A DNA stretch of 44,650 nucleotides from Ectopseudomonas toyotomiensis (GCF_900115695.1 NZ_FOXK01000017.1:1-44650), one strand, 5' to 3'; positions 25,773-34,630 are shown, counted from the first letter of the stretch. A program made the numbers and translations. Notes: a model not told the origin generated them from the sequence alone.

Positions 25773-26017
25773 GAAAGAGCTTCGTCCACTTGACCGCTGC
25801 GTCTCTTGATGCACATTCATTCCGATACTTGTTCGTCGTGTCGTCGCTGCAAAAGCGGTTGCGCTTGACCGGTCGGTCACGCAATGTGACAGCTAAGTGT
25901 CCGGGGCCACTGCAGGGCGGCGCTGCAGGCTTTTTGCCTTCACCGCGCGCTGCGATGGCCAGTGAGTTTTTGCTGTGCCACGCAATGGGGCGGCGTCTCA
26001 TGACAGAAACATTGCGT

Positions 26018-26038
26018 CGCACCATTTCGGTGCTTTTT
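26018..26038. promoter_or_regulatory. NtrC-like site or terminator hairpin
   Basis: GCACC (26019-26023) and GGTGC (26029-26033) are inverted repeats five bases apart, the layout of the NtrC consensus TGCACC-N5-GGTGCA, with an A after the first arm as in the consensus. It lies about 87 bases upstream of the predicted sigma-54 start, a normal enhancer distance. A TTTTT run follows, so a terminator for upstream transcription is an alternative; both may apply. Confidence 0.5.
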
Positions 26039-26085
26039 GTTTGGGTGTTGTTGGTATCTATTTGAAATTAAAGGATTAATTTCGC

Positions 26086-26101
26086 TGGCTCGGGCCTTGC
26101 A
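26086..26101 (+). promoter_or_regulatory. Sigma-54 promoter of the ATP-grasp operon
   Basis: TGGCTCGGGCCTTGCA matches the -24/-12 consensus TGGCACG-N4-TTGCW with one change (A to T) and the exact 12-base spacing of GG and GC. The start would be near 26113, 25 bases before the ATG of the ATP-grasp gene. Confidence 0.75.
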
Positions 26102-26137
26102 GAGGATGCTGCAAGTCCGGGTGACAAGGAGTACGGC

Positions 26138-27547
26138 ATGGCCCGCACCTTTTATGACGAGATGTACGACGCGAGCGGCGCTGTCCGCCCGCACTACCGC
26201 GAATTTGCCCGCTGGTTGGCAGAAACGCCGGACGATCTGCTGGCCCAGCGCCGACGAGAAGCCGACCTTCTGTTCCACCGCGCCGGTATCACCTTCACTC
26301 TCTACGGGGATGATCAGGGCACCGAACGCCTGATTCCCTTCGACATCATCCCCCGCTCCATCCCTGCCAGCGAATGGCGCGTTGTCGAACGCGGCTGTAT
26401 CCAGCGCGTACAGGCGCTCAACCTGTTTCTCGCCGACCTCTACCACGACCAGCGCATCATCAAGGCTGGCATCATTCCGGCTGAGCAGGTGCTGGCCAAC
26501 GAGGGCTACCAGATGGCCATGCAGGGCCTCGACCTGCACCGCGACATCTACGCGCATATCGCCGGGGTCGATCTGGTACGTGACGGCGACGGCAGCTACT
26601 ACGTACTGGAAGACAACCTGCGCACCCCCAGCGGCGTGAGCTACATGCTCGAAGACCGCAAGATGATGATGCGCCTGTTCCCCGAGCTGTTCGCCGCTCA
26701 GCGCGTGGCGCCGGTGGACCACTACCCGAACCTGTTGCTCGATGCGCTGAAGAGTTCCAGCCCGCTGGACAACCCCACGGTGGTGGTGCTGACGCCGGGC
26801 CGCTTCAACAGCGCCTACTTCGAACACGCCTTCCTCGCCCGCGAGATGGGCGTGGAGCTGGTGGAAGGCGCTGACCTGTTCGTGCGTGACGACAAGGTTT
26901 ACATGCGCACTACCGCCGGTGCGCGGCAGGTGGACGTGATCTATCGCCGTCTGGACGATGCCTTCCTCGACCCGCTGGCCTTCAATCCCGATTCGATGCT
27001 CGGCGTCGCGGGCCTGCTGTCGGCCTATCGCTCACGCAACGTGGTGCTGGCCAACGCCATCGGCACCGGGGTGGCCGACGACAAGTCGATCTACCCCTAT
27101 GTCGGCGACATGATCCGCTTCTATCTGGACGAGGAGCCGATCCTCAAGAACGTACCTACCTGGCAGTGTCGCAAGCCGGAGGAGCTGTCCCACGTGCTGG
27201 CCAACCTGTCCGAACTGGTGGTCAAGGAGACTCAAGGCTCGGGCGGCTACGGCATGCTGGTCGGCCCGGCGGCGAGCAAGGCCGAGATCGAGAACTTCCG
27301 CGCGCGGCTGATGGCCAAGCCGGAGGCCTATATCGCCCAGCCGACGCTGTGCCTGTCGACCTGTCCTACCTTCGTCGAACGCGGCATCGCCCCGCGCCAT
27401 ATCGATCTGCGCCCGTTCGTCCTGACCGGTCGCGAAACCCGCCTGGTGCCTGGCGGCCTCACGCGCGTGGCACTGCGCGAAGGCTCGCTGGTGGTCAACT
27501 CGTCGCAAGGCGGTGGTACCAAGGACACCTGGGTGGTGGAGGACTGA
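26138..27547 (+). CDS. Circularly permuted type 2 ATP-grasp protein
   Basis: 469 residues of the family once named DUF404/DUF407. Recognisable segments are FDIIPRSIPASEWRVVERG, DLVRDGDGSYYVLEDNLRTPSG with the acidic nucleotide site, and VVKETQGSGGYGMLVGP with the glycine loop. Such proteins are predicted to join an amine and a carboxylate using ATP, perhaps making or editing a peptide. AAGGAG lies 8 bases before the ATG. It starts an operon with alpha-E and transglutaminase-like genes and is probably nitrogen-regulated through the sigma-54 promoter. The product of the pathway is unknown. Confidence 0.93.
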   Translation: MARTFYDEMYDASGAVRPHYREFARWLAETPDDLLAQRRREADLLFHRAGITFTLYGDDQGTERLIPFDIIPRSIPASEWRVVERGCIQRVQALNLFLADLYHDQRIIKAGIIPAEQVLANEGYQMAMQGLDLHRDIYAHIAGVDLVRDGDGSYYVLEDNLRTPSGVSYMLEDRKMMMRLFPELFAAQRVAPVDHYPNLLLDALKSSSPLDNPTVVVLTPGRFNSAYFEHAFLAREMGVELVEGADLFVRDDKVYMRTTAGARQVDVIYRRLDDAFLDPLAFNPDSMLGVAGLLSAYRSRNVVLANAIGTGVADDKSIYPYVGDMIRFYLDEEPILKNVPTWQCRKPEELSHVLANLSELVVKETQGSGGYGMLVGPAASKAEIENFRARLMAKPEAYIAQPTLCLSTCPTFVERGIAPRHIDLRPFVLTGRETRLVPGGLTRVALREGSLVVNSSQGGGTKDTWVVED

Positions 27548-27549
27548 GT

Positions 27550-28500
27550 ATGCTTTCAAGAACTGCCTCCGATCTGTACTGGATGTCTCGCTACCTGGAG
27601 CGTGCCGAGAACCTGGCGCGCATGCTCGACGTCAGCTATTCACTGTCACTGATGCCGCAGGACGGTCGTGGCGATGGCCTCGATGAGTTGGCCATGCCGC
27701 TGTTGATCACCGGCACCCTGGACGATTACCTGGAGCGCCACGGCCCGCTGCACGGCGAGCGTATGCTGCACTTCTTTGCTCTCGATGCGAGCAACCCCGG
27801 CAGCATCTACTGCTGCCTGCAAGCTGCGCGCAGCAACGCGCATGCGGTGCGCGGGCGTATCACCGCGGACATGTGGGAAAACATCAACGCCACCTGGCTG
27901 GAGATGCGCGGTATCGCCGAGCAGGGCTTGGGCCGCTACGGCATCAGCCGCTTCTGCGAGTGGGTCAAGGAGCGCTCGCACCTGTTCCGTGGCGCCACCT
28001 TCGGTACCATCATGCGTGGCGAGGCCTATCGCTTCATTCGCCTGGGCACCTTCATCGAGCGTGCCGACAACACCCTGCGCCTGCTCGATGCGCGCTACGA
28101 AATGCTTGGCGAGGAGATCGACGAGCTGGAGGAGCGCACGGCGCGCAGTTACTACCAATGGAGTGCGTTGCTGCGCGCGCTGTCCTCGTTCGAGGCCTTC
28201 GCCGAGAGCTATCGCGGCTCGCCACGCACGCGCAAGGTCGCCGAACTGCTGTTGCTACGTCCGGACGTGCCACGCTCGCTGCGTGCCTGCATGGAAGAAC
28301 TGAACCTGATGCTCGCGGGTCTACCCGGAGAGAACGGTCGTCCGGCACAGCGTCTGGCCGCCGAACTGGATGCGCGACTGCGCTACACCAGCATCGACGA
28401 AGTGCTCGACGAAGGCCTGCACGCCTGGCTCACCGACTTCATCCTGCTGGTACGCCAGCTGGGCAACACCATCCATACGTCCTACCTGGAGGTCGCATGA
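27550..28500 (+). CDS. Alpha-E domain protein
   Basis: 316 residues, almost all helical. The start MLSRTASDLYWMSRYLERAE and the later FIRLGTFIERADNTLRLLD are diagnostic of the alpha-E (DUF403) family. It follows the ATP-grasp gene by two bases and overlaps the next gene by four (ATGA). Alpha-E, ATP-grasp and transglutaminase genes travel together in many bacteria; bioinformatic studies propose a shared peptide-ligation and cleavage pathway, without experimental proof known to me. Confidence 0.93.
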   Translation: MLSRTASDLYWMSRYLERAENLARMLDVSYSLSLMPQDGRGDGLDELAMPLLITGTLDDYLERHGPLHGERMLHFFALDASNPGSIYCCLQAARSNAHAVRGRITADMWENINATWLEMRGIAEQGLGRYGISRFCEWVKERSHLFRGATFGTIMRGEAYRFIRLGTFIERADNTLRLLDARYEMLGEEIDELEERTARSYYQWSALLRALSSFEAFAESYRGSPRTRKVAELLLLRPDVPRSLRACMEELNLMLAGLPGENGRPAQRLAAELDARLRYTSIDEVLDEGLHAWLTDFILLVRQLGNTIHTSYLEVA

Positions 28501-29294
28501 GACTCTCGATCAGTCACGCCACCACCTACCGTTACGATGATCAGGTACGCGCCAGCATCCAGTACCTGCGTCTGACCCCGCACGACAGCGAGCGCCAGCA
28601 GGTGCTCAGCTGGCAGCTCGACCTGCCGCGCCCGGTGCATGCCCAGCTCGACCCCTACGGCAACATCCTGCATGTGCTGACCCTGGACGAGCCGCACGAA
28701 TCCATCGTCATCGGCGCCCGCGGCCAGGTTGAAATCGATGAGACCTGCGAAGCCGAGCACGAGCGTCATTCGGCGCTACCGTTTTTGCGTTTCACCCGCC
28801 TGACTCAGGCCGACGACGCCATCCGCGAATTCGCCGCGCAGCAGAGCAAGGCACGTACGGATCGCAATGGCTTGATCGACCTGATGCATGCGCTCAACGC
28901 GCATATCGCCTACCAGCCAGGCATCACCGAGGTGGACACCAGTGCCGCCGAGGCCTTCGCCGGTCGTCGTGGCGTCTGCCAGGACCATACCCATGCCTTC
29001 CTCGCCTGCGCGCGCAGTCTCGGTGTGCCGGCGCGCTATGTGTCGGGCTATCTCTACACCGACGATGCCGAGCACCTGGCCAGCCACGCCTGGGCCGAGG
29101 CCTGGGTGGGGGACGCCTGGTACAGCTTCGACGTGACCAATTGCCTGGCGCGCCCGGAGCGCCACCTCAAGTTGGCAGTCGGCCTGGATTACCTCGATGC
29201 CTGCCCGGTGCGTGGCATGCGCCGAGGCGGTGGTTGCGAGCAGATGCATGCGCAGGTGCAAGTGGCGCCGCTGCTGCAGGTGCGTCAGCAGTGA
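28497..29294 (+). CDS. Transglutaminase-like cysteine protease family protein
   Basis: 265 residues. An N-terminal beta domain (LSISHATTYRYDDQVRASIQ) precedes the transglutaminase-like core with the triad C in GRRGVCQDHTHAF, H in ASHAWAEAWV and D in YSFDVTN. Bacterial members act as proteases or amidases rather than cross-linkers. It has no signal peptide. The start overlaps the alpha-E stop. It ends the operon; no proteasome-like Anbu gene follows, although Anbu is a frequent partner elsewhere. Confidence 0.93.
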   Translation: MRLSISHATTYRYDDQVRASIQYLRLTPHDSERQQVLSWQLDLPRPVHAQLDPYGNILHVLTLDEPHESIVIGARGQVEIDETCEAEHERHSALPFLRFTRLTQADDAIREFAAQQSKARTDRNGLIDLMHALNAHIAYQPGITEVDTSAAEAFAGRRGVCQDHTHAFLACARSLGVPARYVSGYLYTDDAEHLASHAWAEAWVGDAWYSFDVTNCLARPERHLKLAVGLDYLDACPVRGMRRGGGCEQMHAQVQVAPLLQVRQQ

Positions 29295-29311
29295 TGTACC
29301 GATAGGCGCGT

Positions 29312-29349
29312 GCCGTAGGGTGCGCCATTTGCGCACCAGGCGCCTGGTG
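29312..29349. repeat. Double palindrome after the transglutaminase gene
   Basis: GGTGCGC (29319-29325) and GCGCACC (29331-29337) form a hairpin, and CACCAGGCGCCTGGTG (29334-29349) is a perfect 16-base palindrome sharing its first bases. The left part, CGTAGGGTGCGCC, recurs at 34631-34643, so this looks like a dispersed intergenic repeat that may also terminate the operon. Confidence 0.5.
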
Positions 29350-29396
29350 AAAGCGCCGGTGCGCCCAGCGCGCCTTACCTGAGTCGTTCCTACAGG

Positions 29397-30209
29397 CTAG
29401 GTGCCGTCAGGCACCGGGGAACTCTTTCGCTGCGCCATATGCTGCAGATAGTCGATCAGTTGCTCCAGTTCCATGGCGTTGAGCACCTGCTCGCTAAACC
29501 CCGGCATGCGCCCCTGCGGCCAGCGTCGCAGGCTTTGTGGGGCACGGATGTACTGGCGCAGGAAGTCGCCGGTGAAATATTCGGTCGGGCTGTGCGGAAT
29601 GTTCAGGTCCGGGCCGAACTCGGAGTCGCCAGCGCCATTGAGTCGGTGGCAGGCCATGCAGTTCTTCTGATACAGGGCGAAGCCGGCATGGATTTCGGCG
29701 CTGGCGTCCACTGCCGGCAGCAAGGCAGGGAAGCGTTGTTCAACAGTGGCGAGCTGGCGAATCCGGGCGACCTGGAAGGGCCACTGCTCCGGGCCGATCT
29801 GGCTGGCGGCCGGATCGGTCCAGACCAGATAGAAGGGACCGGCGCTGGGCTTATGCTTGGCCAACGGTGGCCAGGGGCGTTGCGGATCCTCGATGGCCAG
29901 CCACGCTTTGGCACCCTCGCGAGCCAGCAGGGTGGCGGCCGGCAGTTCGGCAGCAAAGCCGTCGAGGGCCACGGCCTGCAGGTGGTCGCCAGCGGTTACG
30001 CCGTCCAGCAGGGCGCTTATGGGCACCGCTCGGTAACGCATGGGCTGCTTGTAACTCACGTCTTCGTCTATCTGGATGTCACGTGCCTGCGGATGACTGA
30101 GCAACTCGCTGCTGCTCCAATTGCGTTGTCCGCCGCTCAGATGTATTTCGAGCTGCGCAGCCTGCGCTGTGCCGCTCAGAACCAACAGTGCAAGCAGCAG
30201 AGCTCTCAC
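29397..30209 (-). CDS. Periplasmic cytochrome c with N-terminal oxidoreductase-like domain
   Basis: 270 residues with a signal peptide cleaved after AQA (residue 18). Residues 20-150 resemble a reduced molybdopterin-binding (sulfite-oxidase-like) domain, with SYKQPMRYRAVPISALLDG and GPFYLVWTDP. The C-terminal cytochrome c domain has one haem site, NCMACH (C184, C187, H188), and a likely methionine ligand in GRMPGF. It overlaps the rhodanese gene by four bases. Its partners are unknown; an electron carrier for periplasmic sulfur or sulfite chemistry is plausible from the pairing. Confidence 0.82.
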   Translation of the reverse strand: MRALLLALLVLSGTAQAAQLEIHLSGGQRNWSSSELLSHPQARDIQIDEDVSYKQPMRYRAVPISALLDGVTAGDHLQAVALDGFAAELPAATLLAREGAKAWLAIEDPQRPWPPLAKHKPSAGPFYLVWTDPAASQIGPEQWPFQVARIRQLATVEQRFPALLPAVDASAEIHAGFALYQKNCMACHRLNGAGDSEFGPDLNIPHSPTEYFTGDFLRQYIRAPQSLRRWPQGRMPGFSEQVLNAMELEQLIDYLQHMAQRKSSPVPDGT

Positions 30210-30565
30210 TCCTGGGCCTCCAGCAGAGGTAGCAGATCGTCATAAGCGCCGGCATTGATCACCTGGCGGTAACCCAGGTTCTCCAGGCTTTGCTTGGCCA
30301 GTCCCGAGCGTCGGCCGCTGCGGCAATAGAGCACTAGGGGACTGTCCTTGTCCGGTGCGATGCTGGCGATCTGCGCAGCGATCTCGTCATGGCCGATACG
30401 AATGGCGCCAGGCAGGGCTCCAGCGGAAAATTCTTCGCTACTGCGTACGTCGATCAGCAGGCTGTCGGCCCGTTGCAGGGTGGCCAGAGCGGCAGCTTGA
30501 TCGATTTCTTCAGCCTGGGCGCTAAGAAAGGTGAGCAGGCCGCTCAGTAAGATGAGAAAACGCAT
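30206..30565 (-). CDS. Exported rhodanese-like protein
   Basis: 119 residues with a signal peptide (LLSGLLTFLSAQA) and one rhodanese domain: LLIDVRSSEEFSAGALPGAI and the active-site loop YCRSGRRS with C81. Rhodaneses transfer sulfane sulfur; a periplasmic single-domain form may deliver or detoxify thiosulfate-type sulfur. I start at 30565, because the upstream extension has no signal-like sequence. It leads the cytochrome gene, with which it overlaps by ATGA. Confidence 0.88.
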   Translation of the reverse strand: MRFLILLSGLLTFLSAQAEEIDQAAALATLQRADSLLIDVRSSEEFSAGALPGAIRIGHDEIAAQIASIAPDKDSPLVLYCRSGRRSGLAKQSLENLGYRQVINAGAYDDLLPLLEAQE

Positions 30566-31242
30566 GTCCGGCTCCAGGGCAGGGGGCTTTTGCCTATCTT
30601 TGCCCGAAGTCAGCACGTCGTCCACAAGCAAGCGCCCGCCCTGCACTGAGCGCACCACGGCGTCGGCACAGCAGCGGGGAAGTATAAAGTCAGCTGACCA
30701 GACGGGTCAGATTGGGAAGGATCAGGATGATTGCCGTGGCGAAAAGTATTACGCCAGCCTGGCGATATTTCGGCTGTTTGAACATGGCCGCATGCCTTTT
30801 GTTGTTATGGGAGTGGCGTCGGGCGCCTGCATCACTGTCTGACAGTCGCTGCGTCACACCTGGGCGTTACTCTGATTCACCGTCCCGGCATGACCCGGCG
30901 ACGGCTCCCTGTACCCGTTTTTTTGAACGGGTGTGGAGGTAACTCTAGGGCTGGCGTCACAGCTTCCTTAGATGGTTTGGTTGCTAACGAAGTACTGTTA
31001 GGAAGCTGAGGCTATGTACGAGGACCTCCGCAACAATGCAGGCCTTGAGGCAGACAGCTTGCTCGCCCCAGCAGCTGTCAATTCGAGCAAAGGACCGTTC
31101 GTCTGAGCTCAGCGGTCAATGGTGCTGAGCGCTTAGGTCATTGAGCGCTGATGTACCAGCGCTATGGTAGTCAGGCTCAATAAGAACAGGCGCGGCCGGT
31201 CTGTGATGTTCCGCCAGCGCCGTATCAGTCTCCGAGGACGCC
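30566..31242. other. 677-base region before the thiolase gene
   Basis: No convincing gene was seen; short open frames here have no family resemblance. Structures include a hairpin with arms ACCCGTT (30913-30919) and AACGGGT (30926-30932), and an inverted repeat AGCTTCCT (30961-30968) / AGGAAGCT (31010-31017) around a 41-base centre. The size suggests regulatory DNA for the beta-oxidation pair, or a small RNA, but neither can be shown. Confidence 0.45.
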
Positions 31243-32448
31243 ATGACCGAAGCATATATTTTCGATGCGGTGCGCACACCGCGTGGCAAGGGCAAGAAGG
31301 ACGGCGCGCTGTACAGCGTCAAGCCGGTTCAGCTGATTGCCGGCCTGCTCAATGCCCTGCAAACGCGCAACGATCTGGATACCAGCCAGGTGGACGACAT
31401 CGTGCTGGGCTGCGTGACGCCCGTGGGCGATCAGGGCGCCGATATCGCCAAGACTGCCGCGATGGTCGCGGACTGGGACGTCAGTGTCGCCGGCGTGCAG
31501 CTCAACCGCTTCTGCGCCTCGGGCCTGGAGGCGGTGAACATGGGAGCGATGAAGGTGCGCTCCGGCTTCGAGGATCTGGTGGTGGTCGGTGGCGTGGAGT
31601 CCATGTCGCGCGTGCCCATGGGCTCGGACGGCGGCGCCTGGGTGATGGACCCGGAAACCAACATCCATACCAATTTCGTGCCGCAGGGTATCGGTGCCGA
31701 CCTGATCGCTACTCTCGAGGGCTTCAGCCGCGCCGATGTCGATGCTTTCGCCCTGCGCTCGCAGCAGAAAGCGGCGCGCGCCAGCGCTGATGGTTCGTTC
31801 GGAAAATCCCTGATTCCGGTGGCTGACCAGAACGGCATCGTGCTGCTCGACCATGACGAATTCATCCGTGGCGACTCCACCCTCGAAGGCCTGGGCAAGC
31901 TCAAGCCCAGCTTCGAGATGATGGGGCAGATGGGCTTTGACTCCACCGCGCTGCGCGTCTACAGCCATGTCGAACGTATCGAGCACGTGCACACGCCCGG
32001 CAACAGCTCGGGCATCGTCGACGGCGCGGCGCTGATGTTGATCGGCTCCGCGGCCAAGGGCAAGGAGCTGGGCCTGAAGCCGCGCGCGCGCATCGTCGCC
32101 ACGGCGGTGACCAGCACCGACCCGACCATCATGCTCACCGGCCCTGCGCCGGCCACGCGTAAGGCGCTGGCCAAGGCTGGGCTGTCCATCGACGACATCG
32201 ATCTGTTCGAGGTCAACGAGGCCTTCGCCTCGGTGGTGATGAAGTTCATGAAGGACATGGGCGTCAGCGAGAGCAAGGTCAACGTCAACGGCGGTTCCAT
32301 CGCCATGGGCCACCCGCTGGGCGCCACCGGTTGCGCCATCCTCGGCACGCTGCTCGATGAGCTGGAGAAGCGTCAGTTGCGCTATGGCCTCGCCACCTTG
32401 TGCGTCGGCGGCGGCATGGGTATCGCAACGATTATCGAAAGAGTTTGA
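31243..32448 (+). CDS. Acetyl-CoA C-acyltransferase (thiolase)
   Basis: 401 residues, a type of thiolase that cleaves 3-ketoacyl-CoA in beta-oxidation. C91 in NRFCASGLEAVN is the acylated cysteine; NEAFASVV, GGSIAMGHPLGATG with its histidine and the final CVGGGMG cysteine complete the site. GAGGA lies before the ATG. It is followed after 16 bases by the multifunctional dehydrogenase gene, as in P. aeruginosa PA1736-PA1737, so together they form one of several FadBA-type pairs in the genus. Substrate chain length cannot be read from the sequence. Confidence 0.95.
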   Translation: MTEAYIFDAVRTPRGKGKKDGALYSVKPVQLIAGLLNALQTRNDLDTSQVDDIVLGCVTPVGDQGADIAKTAAMVADWDVSVAGVQLNRFCASGLEAVNMGAMKVRSGFEDLVVVGGVESMSRVPMGSDGGAWVMDPETNIHTNFVPQGIGADLIATLEGFSRADVDAFALRSQQKAARASADGSFGKSLIPVADQNGIVLLDHDEFIRGDSTLEGLGKLKPSFEMMGQMGFDSTALRVYSHVERIEHVHTPGNSSGIVDGAALMLIGSAAKGKELGLKPRARIVATAVTSTDPTIMLTGPAPATRKALAKAGLSIDDIDLFEVNEAFASVVMKFMKDMGVSESKVNVNGGSIAMGHPLGATGCAILGTLLDELEKRQLRYGLATLCVGGGMGIATIIERV

Positions 32449-32464
32449 GGCGGAGATAAGAAAA

Positions 32465-34609
32465 ATGACTGACGCCATCCGTTACGAAAAAGGCCAGGAC
32501 AATATCGTCGTCCTGACCATGGACATGCCCGGCCAGAGCGCCAATACCATGAACGCGGTGTACCGCGAGGCCATGGGCCAGATTGTTGACCGCCTGGAGG
32601 CCGAAAAGGACTCGATTGCCGGGGTGATCGTCACCTCGGCGAAGAAGACCTTTTTCGCCGGCGGTGACCTCAATGAACTGATCAAGGTCACCCAGGCCGA
32701 GGCCCAGGGCTTCTACGAGATGATCCTGAAGATCAAGGGCCAGTTGCGACGCCTGGAAACCCTCGGCAAGCCCGTGGTCGCGGCCATCAATGGCGCAGCG
32801 CTGGGCGGCGGCTGGGAAATCGCCCTGGCCTGTCACCATCGCATCGCGCTGAACGAGAGCCATGTGCAGCTCGGCTTGCCGGAAGTCACCCTCGGCCTGC
32901 TGCCGGGCGGTGGCGGAGTGGTGCGCATGGTGCGTCTGCTTGGCCTGGAAAAAGCGCTGCCGTACCTGGCCGAAGGCAAGAAGGTGCGCCCGGACGTGGC
33001 GCACAAGGCCGGCCTGATCCACGATCTGGCCAGCGACCGTGACGAGATGCTGGCCAAAGCGCGTGCCTGGATCGCCGCCAACCCGGCCGCTAAGCAGCCC
33101 TGGGACGTGCAGGGCTACAAGATCCCCGGCGGCACGCCGAGCTCGTCGAACGTGGCGCAGATGCTGGCCATCGCCCCGAGCGTGCTGCGCGACAAGACCA
33201 AGGGCTGCTTCCCGGCGCCGGAGAAGATCATGTGCGCCGCCGTAGAAGGCGCGCAGGTCGACTTCGACACCGCGCAGATCATCGAGGCGCGCTACTTCAC
33301 CGAACTGACCTGCGGTCAGGTGGCGAAGAACATGATCGGCACCTTCTGGTTCCAGTTGAACGAGATCAACGCCGGCGGCTCGCGCCCGCAGGGCTATCCG
33401 AAAACCCAGACGAAAAAGGTCGGCGTGCTGGGTGCCGGCATGATGGGCGCTGGTATCGCCTACGTATCGGCAGCGGCCGGCATCGAAGTGGTGCTCAAGG
33501 ATGTTTCCGTCGAAGCCGCGGAGAAGGGCAAGGCCTACTCGGCCAAGCTGCTGGACAAGAAAGTCGGCAGGGGCCATATGAGCGCCGAGCAGCGCGAAGC
33601 CTTCCTGGCGCTGATCAAGGCCACCGATAGCGAGGCGGACTTCGAGGGCTGTGACCTGATCATCGAAGCGGTGTTCGAGGATCGTGCGCTCAAGGGCAAG
33701 GTCACCGCTGCCGCCGAGGCCGCGGCGCTGAGCGACGCGGTGATCGCCTCCAATACCTCGACGCTGCCGATCACCGGCCTGGCCACTGCCGTGGCCAAAC
33801 CGGAAAAGTTCATCGGCCTGCACTTTTTCAGCCCGGTGGACAAGATGCCGCTGGTGGAGATCATCCGTGGCGAGCAGACCAGCGATGAGACACTGGCGCG
33901 TGGCTTCGATTACGTCATGCAGATCAAGAAGACGCCCATCGTGGTCAACGACAGCCGTGGCTTCTTCACCTCGCGAGTGTTCGGCACCTTCACCAACGAA
34001 GGCCTGGCCATGCTTGGTGAAGGCGTCAGCGCGGCGATGATCGAGAACGAAGCGCGCAAGGCCGGCATGCCGGTTGGCCCGCTGGCGATCAGCGATGAAG
34101 TGTCGATGAGCCTGATGAATCACATCCGCCAGCAGACCATCAAGGATCTGGCGGCCGAGGGCAAATCCATCCCCGAGCACCCGGCCTTTGCCGTGATCGA
34201 TCTGATGCTCAATGAGTACAAGCGTCCGGGCAAGGCGGCCGGTAGTGGTTTCTACGATTACCCGGCGGGTGGCAAGAAGCACCTGTGGCCCGAGCTCAAG
34301 GAGCGTTTCGAAAAGGCCGATGCGCAGATCTCGCAGGAGGACGTGCGCGACCGCATCCTGTTCATCCAGGCCATCGAGACGGTGCGCTGCGTGGAAGAGG
34401 GCGTACTGAAGTCGGTGGCCGACGCCAACATCGGCTCGATCTTCGGCATCGGCTTCGCCGCCTGGACTGGCGGTGCACTGCAATTCATCAACCAGTACGG
34501 GGTGAAGGACTTCGTCGCCCGTGCGCAGTACCTAGCCGAGCAGTACGGCGAGCGTTTCCTGCCGCCAGCGTTGTTGCTGGAGAAGGCGGCCAAGGGCGAA
34601 ACCTTCTGA
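32465..34609 (+). CDS. Multifunctional enoyl-CoA hydratase / 3-hydroxyacyl-CoA dehydrogenase
   Basis: 714 residues. The N-terminal crotonase domain (about 1-210) has AALGGGWEIALAC and LPEVTLGLLPGGGG with the two catalytic glutamates. The NAD-binding domain begins near 320 with GVLGAGMMGAGIA, and the C-terminal 3HCDH domain includes HFFSPVDKMPLVEII and DSRGFFTSRVF. It catalyses the two middle steps of beta-oxidation and works with the thiolase upstream. I start at 32465, preceded by GGAGATAAG; a longer reading overlaps the thiolase. Length fits FadJ/FadB. Confidence 0.95.
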   Translation: MTDAIRYEKGQDNIVVLTMDMPGQSANTMNAVYREAMGQIVDRLEAEKDSIAGVIVTSAKKTFFAGGDLNELIKVTQAEAQGFYEMILKIKGQLRRLETLGKPVVAAINGAALGGGWEIALACHHRIALNESHVQLGLPEVTLGLLPGGGGVVRMVRLLGLEKALPYLAEGKKVRPDVAHKAGLIHDLASDRDEMLAKARAWIAANPAAKQPWDVQGYKIPGGTPSSSNVAQMLAIAPSVLRDKTKGCFPAPEKIMCAAVEGAQVDFDTAQIIEARYFTELTCGQVAKNMIGTFWFQLNEINAGGSRPQGYPKTQTKKVGVLGAGMMGAGIAYVSAAAGIEVVLKDVSVEAAEKGKAYSAKLLDKKVGRGHMSAEQREAFLALIKATDSEADFEGCDLIIEAVFEDRALKGKVTAAAEAAALSDAVIASNTSTLPITGLATAVAKPEKFIGLHFFSPVDKMPLVEIIRGEQTSDETLARGFDYVMQIKKTPIVVNDSRGFFTSRVFGTFTNEGLAMLGEGVSAAMIENEARKAGMPVGPLAISDEVSMSLMNHIRQQTIKDLAAEGKSIPEHPAFAVIDLMLNEYKRPGKAAGSGFYDYPAGGKKHLWPELKERFEKADAQISQEDVRDRILFIQAIETVRCVEEGVLKSVADANIGSIFGIGFAAWTGGALQFINQYGVKDFVARAQYLAEQYGERFLPPALLLEKAAKGETF

Positions 34610-34630
34610 GGTGAAAAGTCAGGCGAGCTG

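Larger units (their letters stand above)
25773..26137. other. Region between the hydrolase and the ATP-grasp operon
   Basis: 365 bases without a gene. It holds a possible terminator (CTGCAG at 25910-25915 and 25923-25928 followed by TTTTT), an inverted repeat TGACC/GGTCA (25866-25879), an NtrC-like site that doubles as a terminator-like hairpin (26018-26038), an AT-rich stretch and a sigma-54 promoter (26086-26101). Confidence 0.6.

Noticed and set aside
25866..25879. TGACC-N4-GGTCA as an additional Anr box
   Set aside because: The half sites do not match TTGAT/C-N4-A/GTCAA spacing and it follows rather than precedes a gene; left as an unexplained inverted repeat.
30712..30942. 76-codon frame in the gap before the thiolase
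   Set aside because: No ribosome site, no family resemblance and cysteine/arginine-rich end; not listed as a gene.
32432..34483. 683-codon minus-strand frame over the beta-oxidation gene
   Set aside because: Shadow of the plus-strand multifunctional enzyme, which has all domain motifs.
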